Translations under genes and position numbers: made by a program
Assembly (NCBI GenBank): GCA_947568835.1
Contig: OX387603.1
Coordinates: forward strand, 25,010,651-25,074,650
Direction: 5' to 3'
DNA: 64,000 bases
Source: Protonemura montana
Lineage: Eukaryota; Arthropoda; Insecta; Plecoptera; Nemouridae
The notes under the pieces: generated by a model
Database searches by the model: none
Told to the model about the DNA's origin: nothing
The model's input: only the letters and a program-made list of their open reading frames with translations
In this document: piece by piece, positions 11,301-21,740 of the stretch
How the letters are laid out: every line of letters starts with the position of its first letter
Position numbering within the stretch: position 1 is the stretch's first letter

Positions 11301-14300
11301 CAACAGGCCGAGATCGGCTCGTTACAGACAGTTGTCATGGAGGCGTTCGCATGGTGTGAAGACGCTCGCTCTCAGATCCAGCACTTTGCGTCACCCAGGT
11401 AACGCCACAAGAAAAGCTAGGTTTGTTCAGGTATAAATCTGAATATAGGTGTGTACGGCCAGGCTGGCATCGTCAATCGGAGTTATGGACATGTATGTCG
11501 AGGAATAGGACATGAAGTATGGATCTCTGACAAGAAGTCGGTAAATAATTTGATGTAGTTTACTGTAGTAGCTGTACACTGGCTGAATTGGTGTAAGGAT
11601 ACCAGTTTTCACATAAGACTCCATATTTGCATTTAAAGCTACTCTTTCACTCAAGTTTCAAATGACTGAGTGACAAGATTTGTTTCTATTTATTGGTATT
11701 TTTATTGGATTCTCATCTCTTTATTTCTCTAATTTTTTTTTCTCATTCCATTGAGAATTATGTCGTTTCCTCCCTGATCGATCCACCACTACAAGAAGTG
11801 CCTGTATCCCTTCTGGTCTTCGTCTTCTGATCGATGCCCGTTTTGTCGGCAGCTTCCAGCAACTGTGCCGGACACGAGGTCTGGACGCAGCCAGTGCTAA
11901 GCGGATCGCGTCCATCCGCCATCGGCTGTACTACGTGGACAGTCAACTCAAGCAGACCATGGATCGGCTGGCTGCCAACGTGGCAAGCTCAAAGGTAAAC
12001 AATCATCAATAGGGAAATCTCTTTACATTTGAAACTATTTCTTTTTTTTTGTGAGAAAATAATGAACAGGTATTTTTTTCATTTTCTTCTAAATCCAATT
12101 TTGAATCAAATTTACCTGTTTAAAATGTTTGCTTTTGAATCTCGTACCAAACCGAGGGTCACCATTTTTTATAACATGAAGTGGTCTCTGACGTCAAAAA
12201 ACAGAAGCGAACTCAAAGGCTACATATTAAAATGTTGTCAGAACAACCTGTATTTAATCACAGCTCGTTTCCATCCTGCCACGAGAATTTATATTTTAGC
12301 CATTCTTACAACAAATATAAATAGAAAAGTTATGATCAGATTATATAATGAATAAATATTAAATACGTCAGATTTTTTTTTGAATGCGTATTTGAACAAA
12401 ATGATAATTATTCAATAATAATCTAAAGGAGATTTCCCTTTATAAAAGCCTTATCATTTATGGATTTGGTTGTTGAGGGTCAAATTGACTATATAATTGA
12501 TTTTTGGATGAGGCTATCCAGCGTAGAGTTGGCCAGTGATAACTTTGCTGTTTGGGCATTGAAATATCATTACTGAGCCATTGATGAATTAGCATTTGTC
12601 TATTTTATTTATTCATTTGATTATTAATAGCGTTGGTATTACATAATTACCTGAGGCTAAAAGAATTACAATAGTGTTTATAGAATTAACAATACAATTA
12701 CATAGAATATTGTGAAAAGTTGATAAATTTAAAATTCCAACAACTTCACTACTCATGAGAGTTAGCAGTGCAAGACTGCTAGTTGTCCACATTTTAACAT
12801 GTTCCTTAATACAGTTTACATTCATGCTCTTGCGCTGTGGTGGTTACCAGCACCCGCCGCCCGAACGTGACTCGGTTTATGCTAGCTCATGCTCGGGGTT
12901 TTTCTGCGTTGCACAGAAGCCTGGGATTGCGGAGCCTTCGCTCGAGACGGTCTATAAGACGATGGTGACGCACAACGCGATCATCAATCAGCAGCGGGTG
13001 CTGCTCGGCAACGTTGTGATGCGAGCGCAAGCCGTCAGCAACCAGAGAGTCGCCGTGCAGAGCATCTCCGCCACGCCTCGGCCGCCGGCCAATCATCAGA
13101 CTGCACAGGAGTAGGTACACACGCTACGCAAGCAGCGTTTTAATAATAATAAAAATAATAATGGTTTTATTAGCAACTTAGGATTATACACAATAAGTGA
13201 ATTGCACTGACCGGTGGTTACTGTACGTTTTGCAATTTTTACAATTTTATAATTTTGGCAAGTTTGTTGAATGGCAGACTATTCCATAGCCTAGTTCCTC
13301 TGCCAAGGAGTGAGTGGCGTCCTATGTTTGTACGGTAGAACTTCAAAAATAGTTTTTGACAATTATCTAACCAGCAACTCAATATCAAACAGTTTTTTAT
13401 AAGGATGAGGGATTTTGAGACTTGAGAGGCGTGGGACAAAAATGATTAACTTGCTCATTTAGAGAAACGCCAAGTAGTCGATCTCCCGCTAGGTAATATA
13501 ATATAGAAACAACAAATATTTTAAAACCAAATACAGAACAAATTTGACGATGTTACGAGGCTTTTAGATCTGCAATTTTTATCATACACACATCATTCGT
13601 GCGTACATCTGCACCAGACATGAAGTATTTGAAGTTTTAACAAAAACTATTTGAACTGGGTTTTAAATGCTAAGTAAAGAACAACTAAATTTCCCGATTT
13701 CCCAATTTAGTTGTTCTTTACTTAGCATTCAAAAGCCATTTCAAATATTTTTTGTTAAAACTAGTGCTAGGGTTACATCAAGTAGACATGAGTCTAAAAA
13801 CAATCATATTTGAAGTATTCTTTCCTAATTGCAGGTTCAAAGTTATTCTCACCATTGCAAGCGTTTGCAATTTAAATAGGATATCACATTTTGTCTGATC
13901 TTTGCTGAAAATGGAGAAATTTACCTGCCTGTCCCCAGTCAACCCCTAACAACCACAAAGCACACGGCTCTAACGCCCTCTTTCCTCCGACAGCGAGCTG
14001 GACCTGTCGCGTCTGGCTGAATCTTTGCTCCGCACGACGCTCGCTCCTGGAAAGCCCCGCCTCTCCGCGGAGAAGCAATCGCGGCTCCGCTTGGCCCTGT
14101 CGGAGCGGCCCGTATCGCGCGTGCGACCCGCCACCCTCACCCAACCCACGTCGGCAAACCTGCTAGCGCTGACCTCACGGAAGAGCCTCAGCCTATTGCA
14201 GCCCAAGACGCAGTTGCAATCGCAGCCCGAAAAACTGTCTCCCGTCCAATCCCAGCCCAAGACAGTGGCCCCGATCCAATCGCAACCCAAGGCGCAGACT

Positions 14301-17300
14301 CTGGGTCAATCGCAGCCGCCAGCAAAGTCCTTCGTCGTGCCAACGTCAGTGCTGAAGGCGACCTCGACGCCCGTGGCGACTTCGACTCTAAAAATTTCGC
14401 TGCCGCCGCTGTCGGCCATCAAGAAGCTTCCGTTTGAAGACGTGACTCCGCCCCCCTCGCCCACTCCGCCCAATCCGCTCGCGTCGCTGGACAGCATTGT
14501 GTCAGCTGTCGGCCAATCGTCGCCGGCGATCGCGTTAGGCCGACCTATCACAGACAAGGAAGGGAAGCCGTCGGGCCCGGACGTTCCTAAGTTGGACGCT
14601 TTGACCAAAACAACAACCGCGGCCTTAGCACCGGCTCCGACTGTCATGGCTGCATTTAGCTTCGCACCAGCCCCTAACAACATTCCAACCGGCTCAGCAG
14701 CTTTCAGTTTTGCTCCTCCCAAAACAGATGGATCATCCAGTAGCAGTGTGCCGTTTAGTTTTGCTCCGGCCAAAACAGAAAGTCAGACCAATAGCAGTGC
14801 AGCATTTAGTTTTGCTCCGCCCAAAACAGATGGATCAACCAATAGTGCGGCTGTGTTCAGCTTCACGCAGGGTCTTCCGTCTAGTAGTGTCTTTGGACAA
14901 CCCGCAACGACGGAACCTTCAACGCAAACGGCCGCCGTGTCTACGGGAGACTCTGTTGTCAAGGCTACCGCTGCAAACAAACCTGTCGCCACATTTGGAG
15001 GTCTACCACCTGTAACCACAACTATCAGTTTGTTCGGGGGTAAGTCTAGCGTTACCACGGCTGCAAGTTTGTTTGGAGGACAAGCAACTGTAACCACGGC
15101 AACCAGTTTGTTTGGAGGACAAGCAACTGTAACGACTACGCCCGTTAGTATTTTTGGAGGACAAATCACGACGGCAACCAGTTACTTCGGAGGCAAACCA
15201 CCGGTTACCACAGTTAATAGTTTGTTTGGGGGTCAAGCCACCCTGACCTCGTCATCCAGTGTCTTCGGAGGACAAACCACTGTAACTCCGACGACAACCA
15301 GTTTGTTTGGAGGGCAACCAGCTGTAACCACGACGACAAGCAGCTTGTTTGGAGGGCAACCAGCCGTAACCACGACGACAAGCAGTTTGTTTGGAGGGCA
15401 ACCAACCGTAACCACGGGAACTAGTTTGTTTGGAGGACAAACAGCTGTAACCACGGGAACCAGTTTGTTTGGAGGACAAACGGCTGTAACCACGACGACA
15501 GGCAGTTTGTTTGGAGGGCAACCAGCTGTAACCACGGGAACCAGTTTGTTTGGAGGACAAACAGCTGTAACCACGGGAACCAGTTTGTTTGGAGGACAAA
15601 CAGCTGTAACCACGACGACAGGCAGTTTGTTTGGAGGACAAACGGCTGTAACCACGACGACAGGCAGTTTGTTTGGAGGGCAACCAGCTGTAACCACGGG
15701 AACCAGTTTGTTTGGAGGGCAAACAGCTGCAACCACGACGACAAGCAGTTTGTTTGGAGGGCAACCAGCTGTAACCACGGGAACCAGTTTGTTTGGAGGA
15801 CAACCAGCTGTAACCACGGGAACCAGTTTGTTTGGAGGACAAACGGCTGTAACCACGACGACAAGCAGCTTGTTTGGAGGACAAACAGCTGTAACCACGG
15901 GAACCAGTTTGTTTGGAGGACAACCAGCCGTAACCACGACAACTAATTCGTTTGGTGGTGAAACATCTGTAACAACGGGAACCAGTTTGTTTGGAGGACA
16001 ACCAACCGTAACCACGGCAACTAATTCGTTTGGTGTTCAAGCATCTTCAACAACGGGAACCAGTTTGTTTGGAGGGCAACCAACTGTAACCACGGGAACC
16101 AGTTTGTTTGGAGGGCAACCAACTGTAACCACGGCAACTAATTCGTTTGGTGGTCAAGCATCTTCAACAACGGGAACCAGTTTGTTCGGAGGCCAAACAA
16201 CGGTAACCACAGATACCAATGTGTTCGGGGCGGCAAGCCCCACTGCGCCTTCACCAACAGCAACCAGCCCAGGATTTGGTTCGGATGCCTTGTCCTCGAT
16301 GTTTGGGTCATCGTCCTTGCAGGGCAACGCACCAACTCCGTTCGGCCAATCAGCCTCCAGTGCTGCTGCGTTCTCCGGCCAACCGGCATTCGGTGGAAAT
16401 GCCTTTACCGGGGGATCAGTGTTTGGTGAGTTTTGCCTGGCTTCGGCCACTCGATTCTTGTTCTTTATTTGGCTCTCAACAGTTGGGTGATGATTTCGGT
16501 GCGTGAGAAAAACCCGTGCCACGGGGAGATCGGGATTCAAGTCCCCAGTTAGTGTTCACAATGCATCCATTGCAATAATTTGCAATTTAAATCATAATTT
16601 ATGTAGGATAAACATATCCAACGTCAATGTCAACTACACCCTCAACTCAAGATTGAATGGATGTGATGCAGTATAGTGTCACTGGAATCAGAGTGGCTGA
16701 GCATTCACAGCCGTATGGTTCTACTCTATAGAGATCTGTCATTTTGATCAAATCCTCTAAAAAACTAAATGTCCAATTAGCTTATATGATTAGAATAGCA
16801 CCCATGACAGGCAGAGATCGGGGTTGGAGTCCTAGGTAGTCATTCATTTTCAAAAGGTTATTAATGTTCAATAAAATAATGATATGACTTTTTTCCAGAA
16901 ACTTTCCTATCCCTACAAATAAAAACTGGTCTAAAGAACATTCTTCCCATGCTTATTAATCCGAGTTATTCTCCCCAGGTGGCAGCGCTACGACCCCCGA
17001 GTTCGGCACGCAGAATCCCTTCGGCCAACAGCAGAGCTCCGTGTTTGGCGGTTCTTCAGCATTTGGCCAATCACAGCCATCAGGGGGTGGACCTTTCGGT
17101 AGCCCCGCCCCCGCTTTCGGCCAATCCGGAGGTGCACTATTTGGGCAGACTGCCAGGTAACTAGGGCCTCCGTGTTGATTCATATCTGTTAACATCCAGC
17201 CAAGCTTTGAATGACATTTCATTTTTATGAACACTTATACCCATTTGAAATGATGTCCGAATTGGGTCCAATTGTTTTAAAATTTTTGAAAAAATCGACA

Positions 17301-20300
17301 ACATTTTTGTCTTGCTCAAGGCGGTGCATTTGGAGGAATTTTGAAGATAGCTGAGGTATTTTGTTGTGGTTTTTTCACACCCTCACCCAGGTCCCAGGTG
17401 GGCAATTGCTCACATCTAGCCTAGTATCCTTGCCTAAAGACATTATGAATTAGTTCCCTAGCATTTGCTCTAGTTTCCATAAAAATCAATTCTTACCAGA
17501 CCTTGCTGATCACTCAACTTTTCTACCTGGCTGTTTTTCTCAATCTTTCGGAACCAGTGTAATTAGCTAAGATAAGCACCTTAAGTGCGAACAGCTATAG
17601 TCTAACAAGAATCTCTTTGCAGGGTTGAGCATTTGTAAATCATGTTGGCTAATCAATTCTGGCTTGATGACCTATATGAAACCTTAGTACGGCGACGGAG
17701 AAACAAATTCTTGTCGCACAACTCATTAAGCAATTATGCTAGCATGCCATTGGTCTTGACTTGATTGCGATTTTCGTTCCTCAGCAAACCCGGGGGCGGT
17801 TTTGGCGCAGGGGGCGGGACATCTGTGTTTGGCGGCAACGCTTTCGGCAGCCCGACTGTAGCCCCGACAACCGGGGGTATTTTCGCCACCGCAGGTATTG
17901 ACTTGATTCCGGAACAAAATAGCTCGTTTCCAGCCTCAGACACACCGCTGCTTTAAGTGTGCCATTTTCTCTTGAGCAAGAAATCCTCTGAGTGTTTTTT
18001 CCTCCGAGAAGTGGAAGCCATTGCAAGCCGGCTGAGAATGAATTCTCCTGAATTAATGAACAATTTCGAAAGTGGAGATTTTCGTAGGGACTCACCCTAG
18101 ATTTCTCAGATATTTCTATGGCAATTTGCTTGGCATTTTTAGTCGAACTCTTCAGAAACGTACGACGGAGACGAATCGAAGTCGGAAGTAACTCAGAGAT
18201 AATTAATGCTCAAATCTCATCGAGTTTAGTCTTAAAAGTTTGGTTAAGTTTGGTCTCGTGAAGGGTTTTGTGGCCCAATCGAGTTGAAGACCCCGTCACG
18301 ACAATGTGGTTCCTTGTTTCAGCTGCGGGCTTGTTTGGCAGTAGTGCTGGTAACAGCCAATCCGGTGGCTTGTTCAGCTCGACCGCGGCGCCCATCAGCC
18401 AGGCCGGTTTCGGGTCTCCTCAGTCGAACGTGAAGCCGGTGTTTGGAGTAGGGGCCTTTGGGGCAGCATCTGCCTTTGGCTCCGCCCCCGCATTTGGTGC
18501 TGCACCCGCATTTGGTGCCGCCCCTGCGTTTGGGGGAAGCCCCGGGAAACTGTTCGGCAATCAAGTTCAGGGTGCAAGTCCAGGTGAGGATGCATTTAAC
18601 TCCTGGCTGGCCTATAGCTTGACATGCAATACAAAATACACAAAATTACACAAGATAATTTTTTTTTTTTTTTTTAATCTGTAGCTGAAGCTATCTCTTA
18701 CGAAAGAGAAAACTGTTTTAAATTACAAACAATGTCATCCTTAGGAAAGGGTCCAAACTGTCTTAGTTTATGGGCAAGGAGAATGCTGTATAATTATGTA
18801 GGTCTCCTCTACCCTAATTGTAACTCAGGATGGAATATTTGTGAACGTTTTACCTGTCATTGTAGCTCAGCCACCTTGGCTGCTCCATGCATTTAGCCCA
18901 TACTGCCAAGGCATCTGCGTAAAAACTAGGAAATAGCAATTGATAGGTGCATAACCTTTCATAGCTAATTTTTTGAGACTATATAGAGAACCAACTGAGG
19001 TCTTCATGAGCCCCAAACCATGGAACCCCAACCTTGTGGTCTAGAATGGTCATCGGTGGGTGGGCCGTGTACAAACGCCAACTCGGCATCCCATTGGTTG
19101 CAGGAGGATTTGGTTCGCCGACCGGTCAGCAGTCGTCTACGTTCGAGAAGCTGGCAACTCAGCAGTCGGCCATGACCTTCGGCAACCTGGCCCAGCAGTC
19201 GTCTCTACAGAGCTTTGGCTCTCCGCAGCAACAGCAGCAGCCTTCGGTGTTCGGATCACCACAACAACAAACGACGCCTTCGTTCTCGGGGTAAAGATGG
19301 AATCTACATTTGAACTTTTGGGAACTTAAGGGGGTTGGACTCTGTTTTACAGTAATTGCACTAGTTTTACTATTTACAAACAATGGAATAATAGAACCTC
19401 ACGCTTAGGGTGCGTTACCTTAAAGGGGCATTTACCCTTCAAAATTAATTTTTACCATCGATCTGGAAGATTTTATAATGACATTTGGACTATAAAAAAA
19501 AACTGCTGTGTCCACGGCCGTTCGTGCAGAAATTGCCAAAGTCCGCGTTTTTCGGCTTGGGTGCTTAGAAAAAATACTCCCATAAGAAATAACTCATAGT
19601 GCTTTTTCGACCCCTAGCACCTAGACAAACCTCTCATTAGATAAAATTCAAATAATTTGAGCATAGTCCTCCATCCTTACTTTGTGTTGAAATAATTTGG
19701 CTTTATGATACAATTATTTGTTTAGCTACAGTAAGCGAATTACCACAGGTATGTAATTAGCATGTTGCATGTTTTCATGCAATGTTGCTCTGAGCGACAG
19801 CGCTCGGAAGGAAGAATCGGTAGAGAGGGAGGAGACTTTTGGCGACTTTGGCCAACGGTGCGGCCGCAGGGGAAGACAGTATTCTACAAGAGAACCGTAC
19901 TCAGCTCGTAGATCGCGCCGCGCGAAAAGCCAAAAATCTTAGATAATTAATTGCAAATCCATTTTTTCAGAATTTTGTTATAAATAGGTAAATTTTAATT
20001 CATACTACAGTTTCATATCTATGGTAAAAATTAATTTTGAAGAGTAAATGCCCCTTTAAGTAGTTTTTTTTTTTTCTTGGAAAATAAGTATTAACAATAT
20101 GATATTAGTTCTATGCTTTTGATTTAACCACATGCTATTATTGTGAGGTATTATTTCATTTGGAACTCAATCTAGAATTGCTCCAGCCGTCTGGACTTCT
20201 CATGATCCACTCAAGGTTTTTGTGACCAGCTGGACCTATGGCAGTGGTTGCAGAGAATTGTTGGTTACAGTGCTGTGCTTTTTTTTTCCAGCTGGCGGTG

Positions 20301-20301
20301 A
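5324..20301 (+). CDS. NUP214: Nuclear pore complex protein Nup214 (CAN), FG nucleoporin
   Basis: Eighteen coding exons join in phase: 5324-5362, 5446-5581, 5661-5860, 5934-6124, 7278-7483, 7654-7774, 8373-8563, 9081-10228, 10552-10824, 11223-11398, 11853-11994, 12917-13110, 13994-16425, 16979-17156, 17785-17894, 18323-18583, 19104-19290, 20292-20301. The product is 2064 aa; human NUP214 is about 2090. Residues 1 to about 390 form the N-terminal beta-propeller that docks the mRNA-export helicase DDX19/Dbp5, with CWSPKGKQL in exon 5 and SRAELPL in exon 7. Residues about 400-745 are an FG-repeat stretch with many PAFGAV units. Exons 9-12 (about 745-1005) are the coiled coil that binds Nup88 and Nup62 on the cytoplasmic face. 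Residues about 1010-2064 are the C-terminal FG domain that binds CRM1. The protein ends in GWR, close to the human GWRS end. The exon 2 donor (GTTGGT) is weak. Confidence 0.97.
6510..6660 (+). repeat. Fragment of 5S-type SINE, body and tail
   Basis: This lies in NUP214 intron 4. It carries the shared body (CTGTTCGGGAGAGGTTGGAG, then a TTATCAACC block) and a tail reading GAAGGGACATTAAGTCGGTGG. The same blocks occur in reverse in the adjacent element at 6725-7175 and in forward copies near 22.2 and 28.8 kb. The 5S-like head is missing. Confidence 0.6.
6725..7175 (-). repeat. 5S rRNA-derived SINE, near full length
   Basis: Read on the minus strand, the head resembles 5S rRNA: a box A-like GAAGTTAAGCAACACTG and a box C-like TTGGATGGGTGACC at 5S-like spacing. 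The body follows (TTCGGGAGAGAGGTTGGAGG, then CTTGCTTATCA). The tail contains GAAGGGACGTTAAGCCGGTGG and ends near 6725 in an AAT microsatellite. This is the structure of a SINE3-type retroposon, in which a 5S-like Pol III promoter is fused to a LINE-like tail. It sits in NUP214 intron 4 and has no coding role. Confidence 0.75.
9280..9760 (+). repeat. 30-bp coding tandem repeat in NUP214 exon 8
   Basis: Units of about 10 codons read TQPPAFGAVT with small changes, roughly a dozen in a row. The middle units (9430-9590) are almost identical at the DNA level, which suggests recent expansion. Each unit carries a single FG dipeptide that should bind transport receptors. The opposite strand is also open here (9165-9611) because the unit length is a multiple of three; that frame is not a gene. 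Confidence 0.85.
11995..12916. other. NUP214 intron 11, AT-rich, no gene
   Basis: The forward open frame at 12029-12355 starts just after the exon 11 donor, is AT-rich, rich in Phe/Asn/Ile and resembles nothing known. I read it as chance. Nothing else structured is visible. Confidence 0.6.
13140..13440 (-). mobile_element. LINE 3' end fragment with reverse-transcriptase C-terminus
   Basis: On the minus strand a frame ends with FYRTNIG, RHSLLGRGTRLWNSLP and FNKLAK, the usual C-terminal signature of CR1/jockey-like non-LTR retrotransposon ORF2. A short 3' UTR and an ATT-rich microsatellite (13138-13160) follow. A related copy lies at 36410-36590 in the opposite orientation. The 5' part is missing, as expected of 5' truncation. 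It sits in NUP214 intron 12. Confidence 0.7.
13634..13761. repeat. Foldback inverted repeat in NUP214 intron 12
   Basis: Two arms of about 58 bp (13634-13691 and 13704-13761) are reverse complements at roughly 90% identity, with a loop of about 12 bases (CCCGATTTCCC). The inner part, CTAAGTAAAGAACAACTAAAT, matches exactly. This is probably a small foldback MITE. No clear target-site duplication was found. Confidence 0.75.
15040..16215 (+). repeat. LFGGQ coding repeat array in NUP214 exon 13
   Basis: More than twenty units of 14-16 codons follow the pattern TS-LFGGQ-x-xVTT. Unit lengths of 42, 45 and 48 bp alternate (TTTGSLFGGQ versus TGTSLFGGQ), and neighbours are often identical in DNA. Each gives one FG motif in the C-terminal FG domain. 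The near identity argues for recent unequal crossing-over or slippage. All reverse-strand frames over the array are long because unit lengths are multiples of three; they are shadows. Confidence 0.9.
16426..16978. repeat. NUP214 intron 13 with tRNA-like SINE remnants
   Basis: Two B-box-like blocks occur: GAGATCGGGATTCAAGTCC near 16526-16545 and GAGATCGGGGTTGGAGTCC near 16815-16832, each followed by a TAG-rich tail. The same block, GAGATCGGGGTTTGAGTCC, recurs near 34405. This suggests a tRNA-derived SINE family in decayed form. The exact ends are not clear. Confidence 0.5.
19424..20055. mobile_element. TTAA-flanked MITE with 35-bp inverted ends
   Basis: The element starts AGGGGCATTTACCCTTC and ends with its reverse complement (GAGTAAATGCCCCT). 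The terminal inverted repeats are about 35 bp with one mismatch. TTAA flanks it on both sides (19420-19423 and 20056-20059). A 632-bp element with TTAA target duplication and no transposase is a non-autonomous piggyBac-type or Kolobok-type element. It lies in the last intron of NUP214, just before the three-codon terminal exon. Confidence 0.8.
20292..20301 (+). CDS. NUP214: NUP214 terminal micro-exon (last residues, WR-stop)
   Basis: Exon 17 ends TTC TCG GG before GTAAAG. A run of T followed by CCAG at 20288-20291 gives an acceptor. The next bases, C TGG CGG TGA, complete Gly-Trp-Arg-stop, matching the conserved GWR ending of NUP214 proteins. If the intron is retained, the frame reads TCG GGG TAA and stops at once, losing only the last two residues. 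The exon then continues as 3' UTR. Confidence 0.85.
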
Positions 20302-20660
20302 TTTGCAAGGTGATCCATGCGTTTCAAAAATTCTTCATTCATATTTTGGCTCGAAATACCCGTGTTTTTGTATGTAAATAGTTGGGAGAAGAGGAACCTA
20401 GGAAACGCAGGTTATCGAGCTAGAAATGGCAATTTTTCTTTCGGTAAGTTGTGTTTTGTGTTTTTGTCTTCCCTAATGCCAGCAGTTCTTACTTTCGTTC
20501 TCTTATATGTAACTTTATAGACATATTTTGTTTTTTTTTGTATTCCTTTACAAGTTAGGCTCTTTATGTTCATTGCATTTTGATACAATTGTATCTGCTG
20601 CAAAAACAAATTTGTTGCAAGAATCATATCATTTAACTCGTGTATTTGTGTCTTTGCGAT

Positions 20661-20666
20661 AATAAA
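20661..20666 (+). terminator. Candidate NUP214 poly(A) signal
   Basis: An AATAAA lies 360 nt after the stop codon, in AT-rich sequence and before the convergent CFAP69 gene. It is the first canonical hexamer I see after the terminal exon. Position and motif only. Confidence 0.45.
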
Positions 20667-20797
20667 AAGTACAGTGTGAAAAGTACCTGCATGCCGTGGA
20701 AAAAAATTGTTATGAACTTATGACTTATGCAAATAAAAAATTGCTTAAAACTATATACCTATACAATGTCTTGTTAGGTAGGTCTGAAGCCTGGCGA

Positions 20798-21215
20798 CGT
20801 TGAGTGTAGGCTAAAGGTAGAGAAACAACGTCAATGTTACAGTCTCTGCGTGAACGATGGTCGCCAAATGACTTCCTTACCGATAATAATGCAGAGTTTA
20901 AATCACGTTAAGTGGAGCCACTGTCGTCTGAATTTTTATTTCGATATTTCTCGTAGGTTAACTCGCTTTTGAGACTTTTCATGCTTTAAAAATCTCCATC
21001 AATGTTTACCTCAACGATTGATATACATGTAACGATATTAAAAAGCGAGTAACCTACGATAAATATCGAAATTAAATTTCATATGATAGTGGCTCCACTT
21101 AACGTGACGTTCCGGTACTCTGCATTTTTGTCGGTAAGGTAGTCATTTGGCGGCCAACTTCACGCAGAGACTGTAACATTGACGTTGTTTCTCTACCTAT
21201 AACCTACACTCAACG
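20798..21215. mobile_element. Foldback MITE, copy 1
   Basis: The element starts CGTTGAGTGTAGG and ends CCTACACTCAACG. The two halves are reverse complements over most of the 418-bp length, including the TTAAGTGGAGCCACTGTCGT block. Flanks are CTGGCGA and CTGGCGT, a 7-bp duplication with one mismatch. A second copy lies at 42079-42478. No coding capacity. It sits between the ends of NUP214 and CFAP69. Confidence 0.85.
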
Positions 21216-21709
21216 CTGGCGTATTGCAGCTTCCTTGAAATCTCTCACCATTTACATTCCATGATCGCCGCAGAGCGTATGCTTTGGACAGGAAGCAAAT
21301 ATAATAATTGGTGAGATCACGGTGATAGCAGAAAAATGAGAAACCCTAGTACTTCTTTTCAATCCCTAAGCATATGCTATCTACTATTCAGTACCTATAA
21401 TAAACCGATCCTAATTCTTCTGATCCACATCACTGCTGTGCAATGGCAACTGGCAGTCCCCAGGGGCATCATCAGGAAAAAATCTGGGGCCATTTAATGC
21501 CAAGAAATCCAAGAATTGTACTAATGTAAAATATAAAAACTACTTGACAATTTAAATGATCATAAAAAGGAAAAGGAATGAAACAAAGTACTGTATAAAT
21601 AAAACCTATTCCACAGAATTTAAGATTATTTTTGTGTCCTAAAAAAAACTGCAATGCCGCTACCCACTGGCAAGCAGGAGCACAAGAAATCGCGACAGAT
21701 TGACCGAGT

Positions 21710-21715
21710 TTTATT
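21710..21715 (-). terminator. Candidate CFAP69 poly(A) signal
   Basis: The minus strand reads AATAAA about 25 nt after the CFAP69 stop codon. If used, the 3' UTR is very short. Position and motif only. Confidence 0.4.
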
Positions 21716-21740
21716 ACTACTGCTAGAGGACCTGGGGCAG

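Noticed and set aside
12029..12355. 108-codon forward frame in NUP214 intron 11
   Set aside because: AT-rich, no homology, lies wholly inside a confidently spliced intron.
15233..16040. Reverse-strand open frames of about 260 residues over NUP214 exon 13
   Set aside because: They mirror the tandem FG repeat: units are multiples of three, so all frames of both strands stay open. No start context, splice signals or family resemblance.
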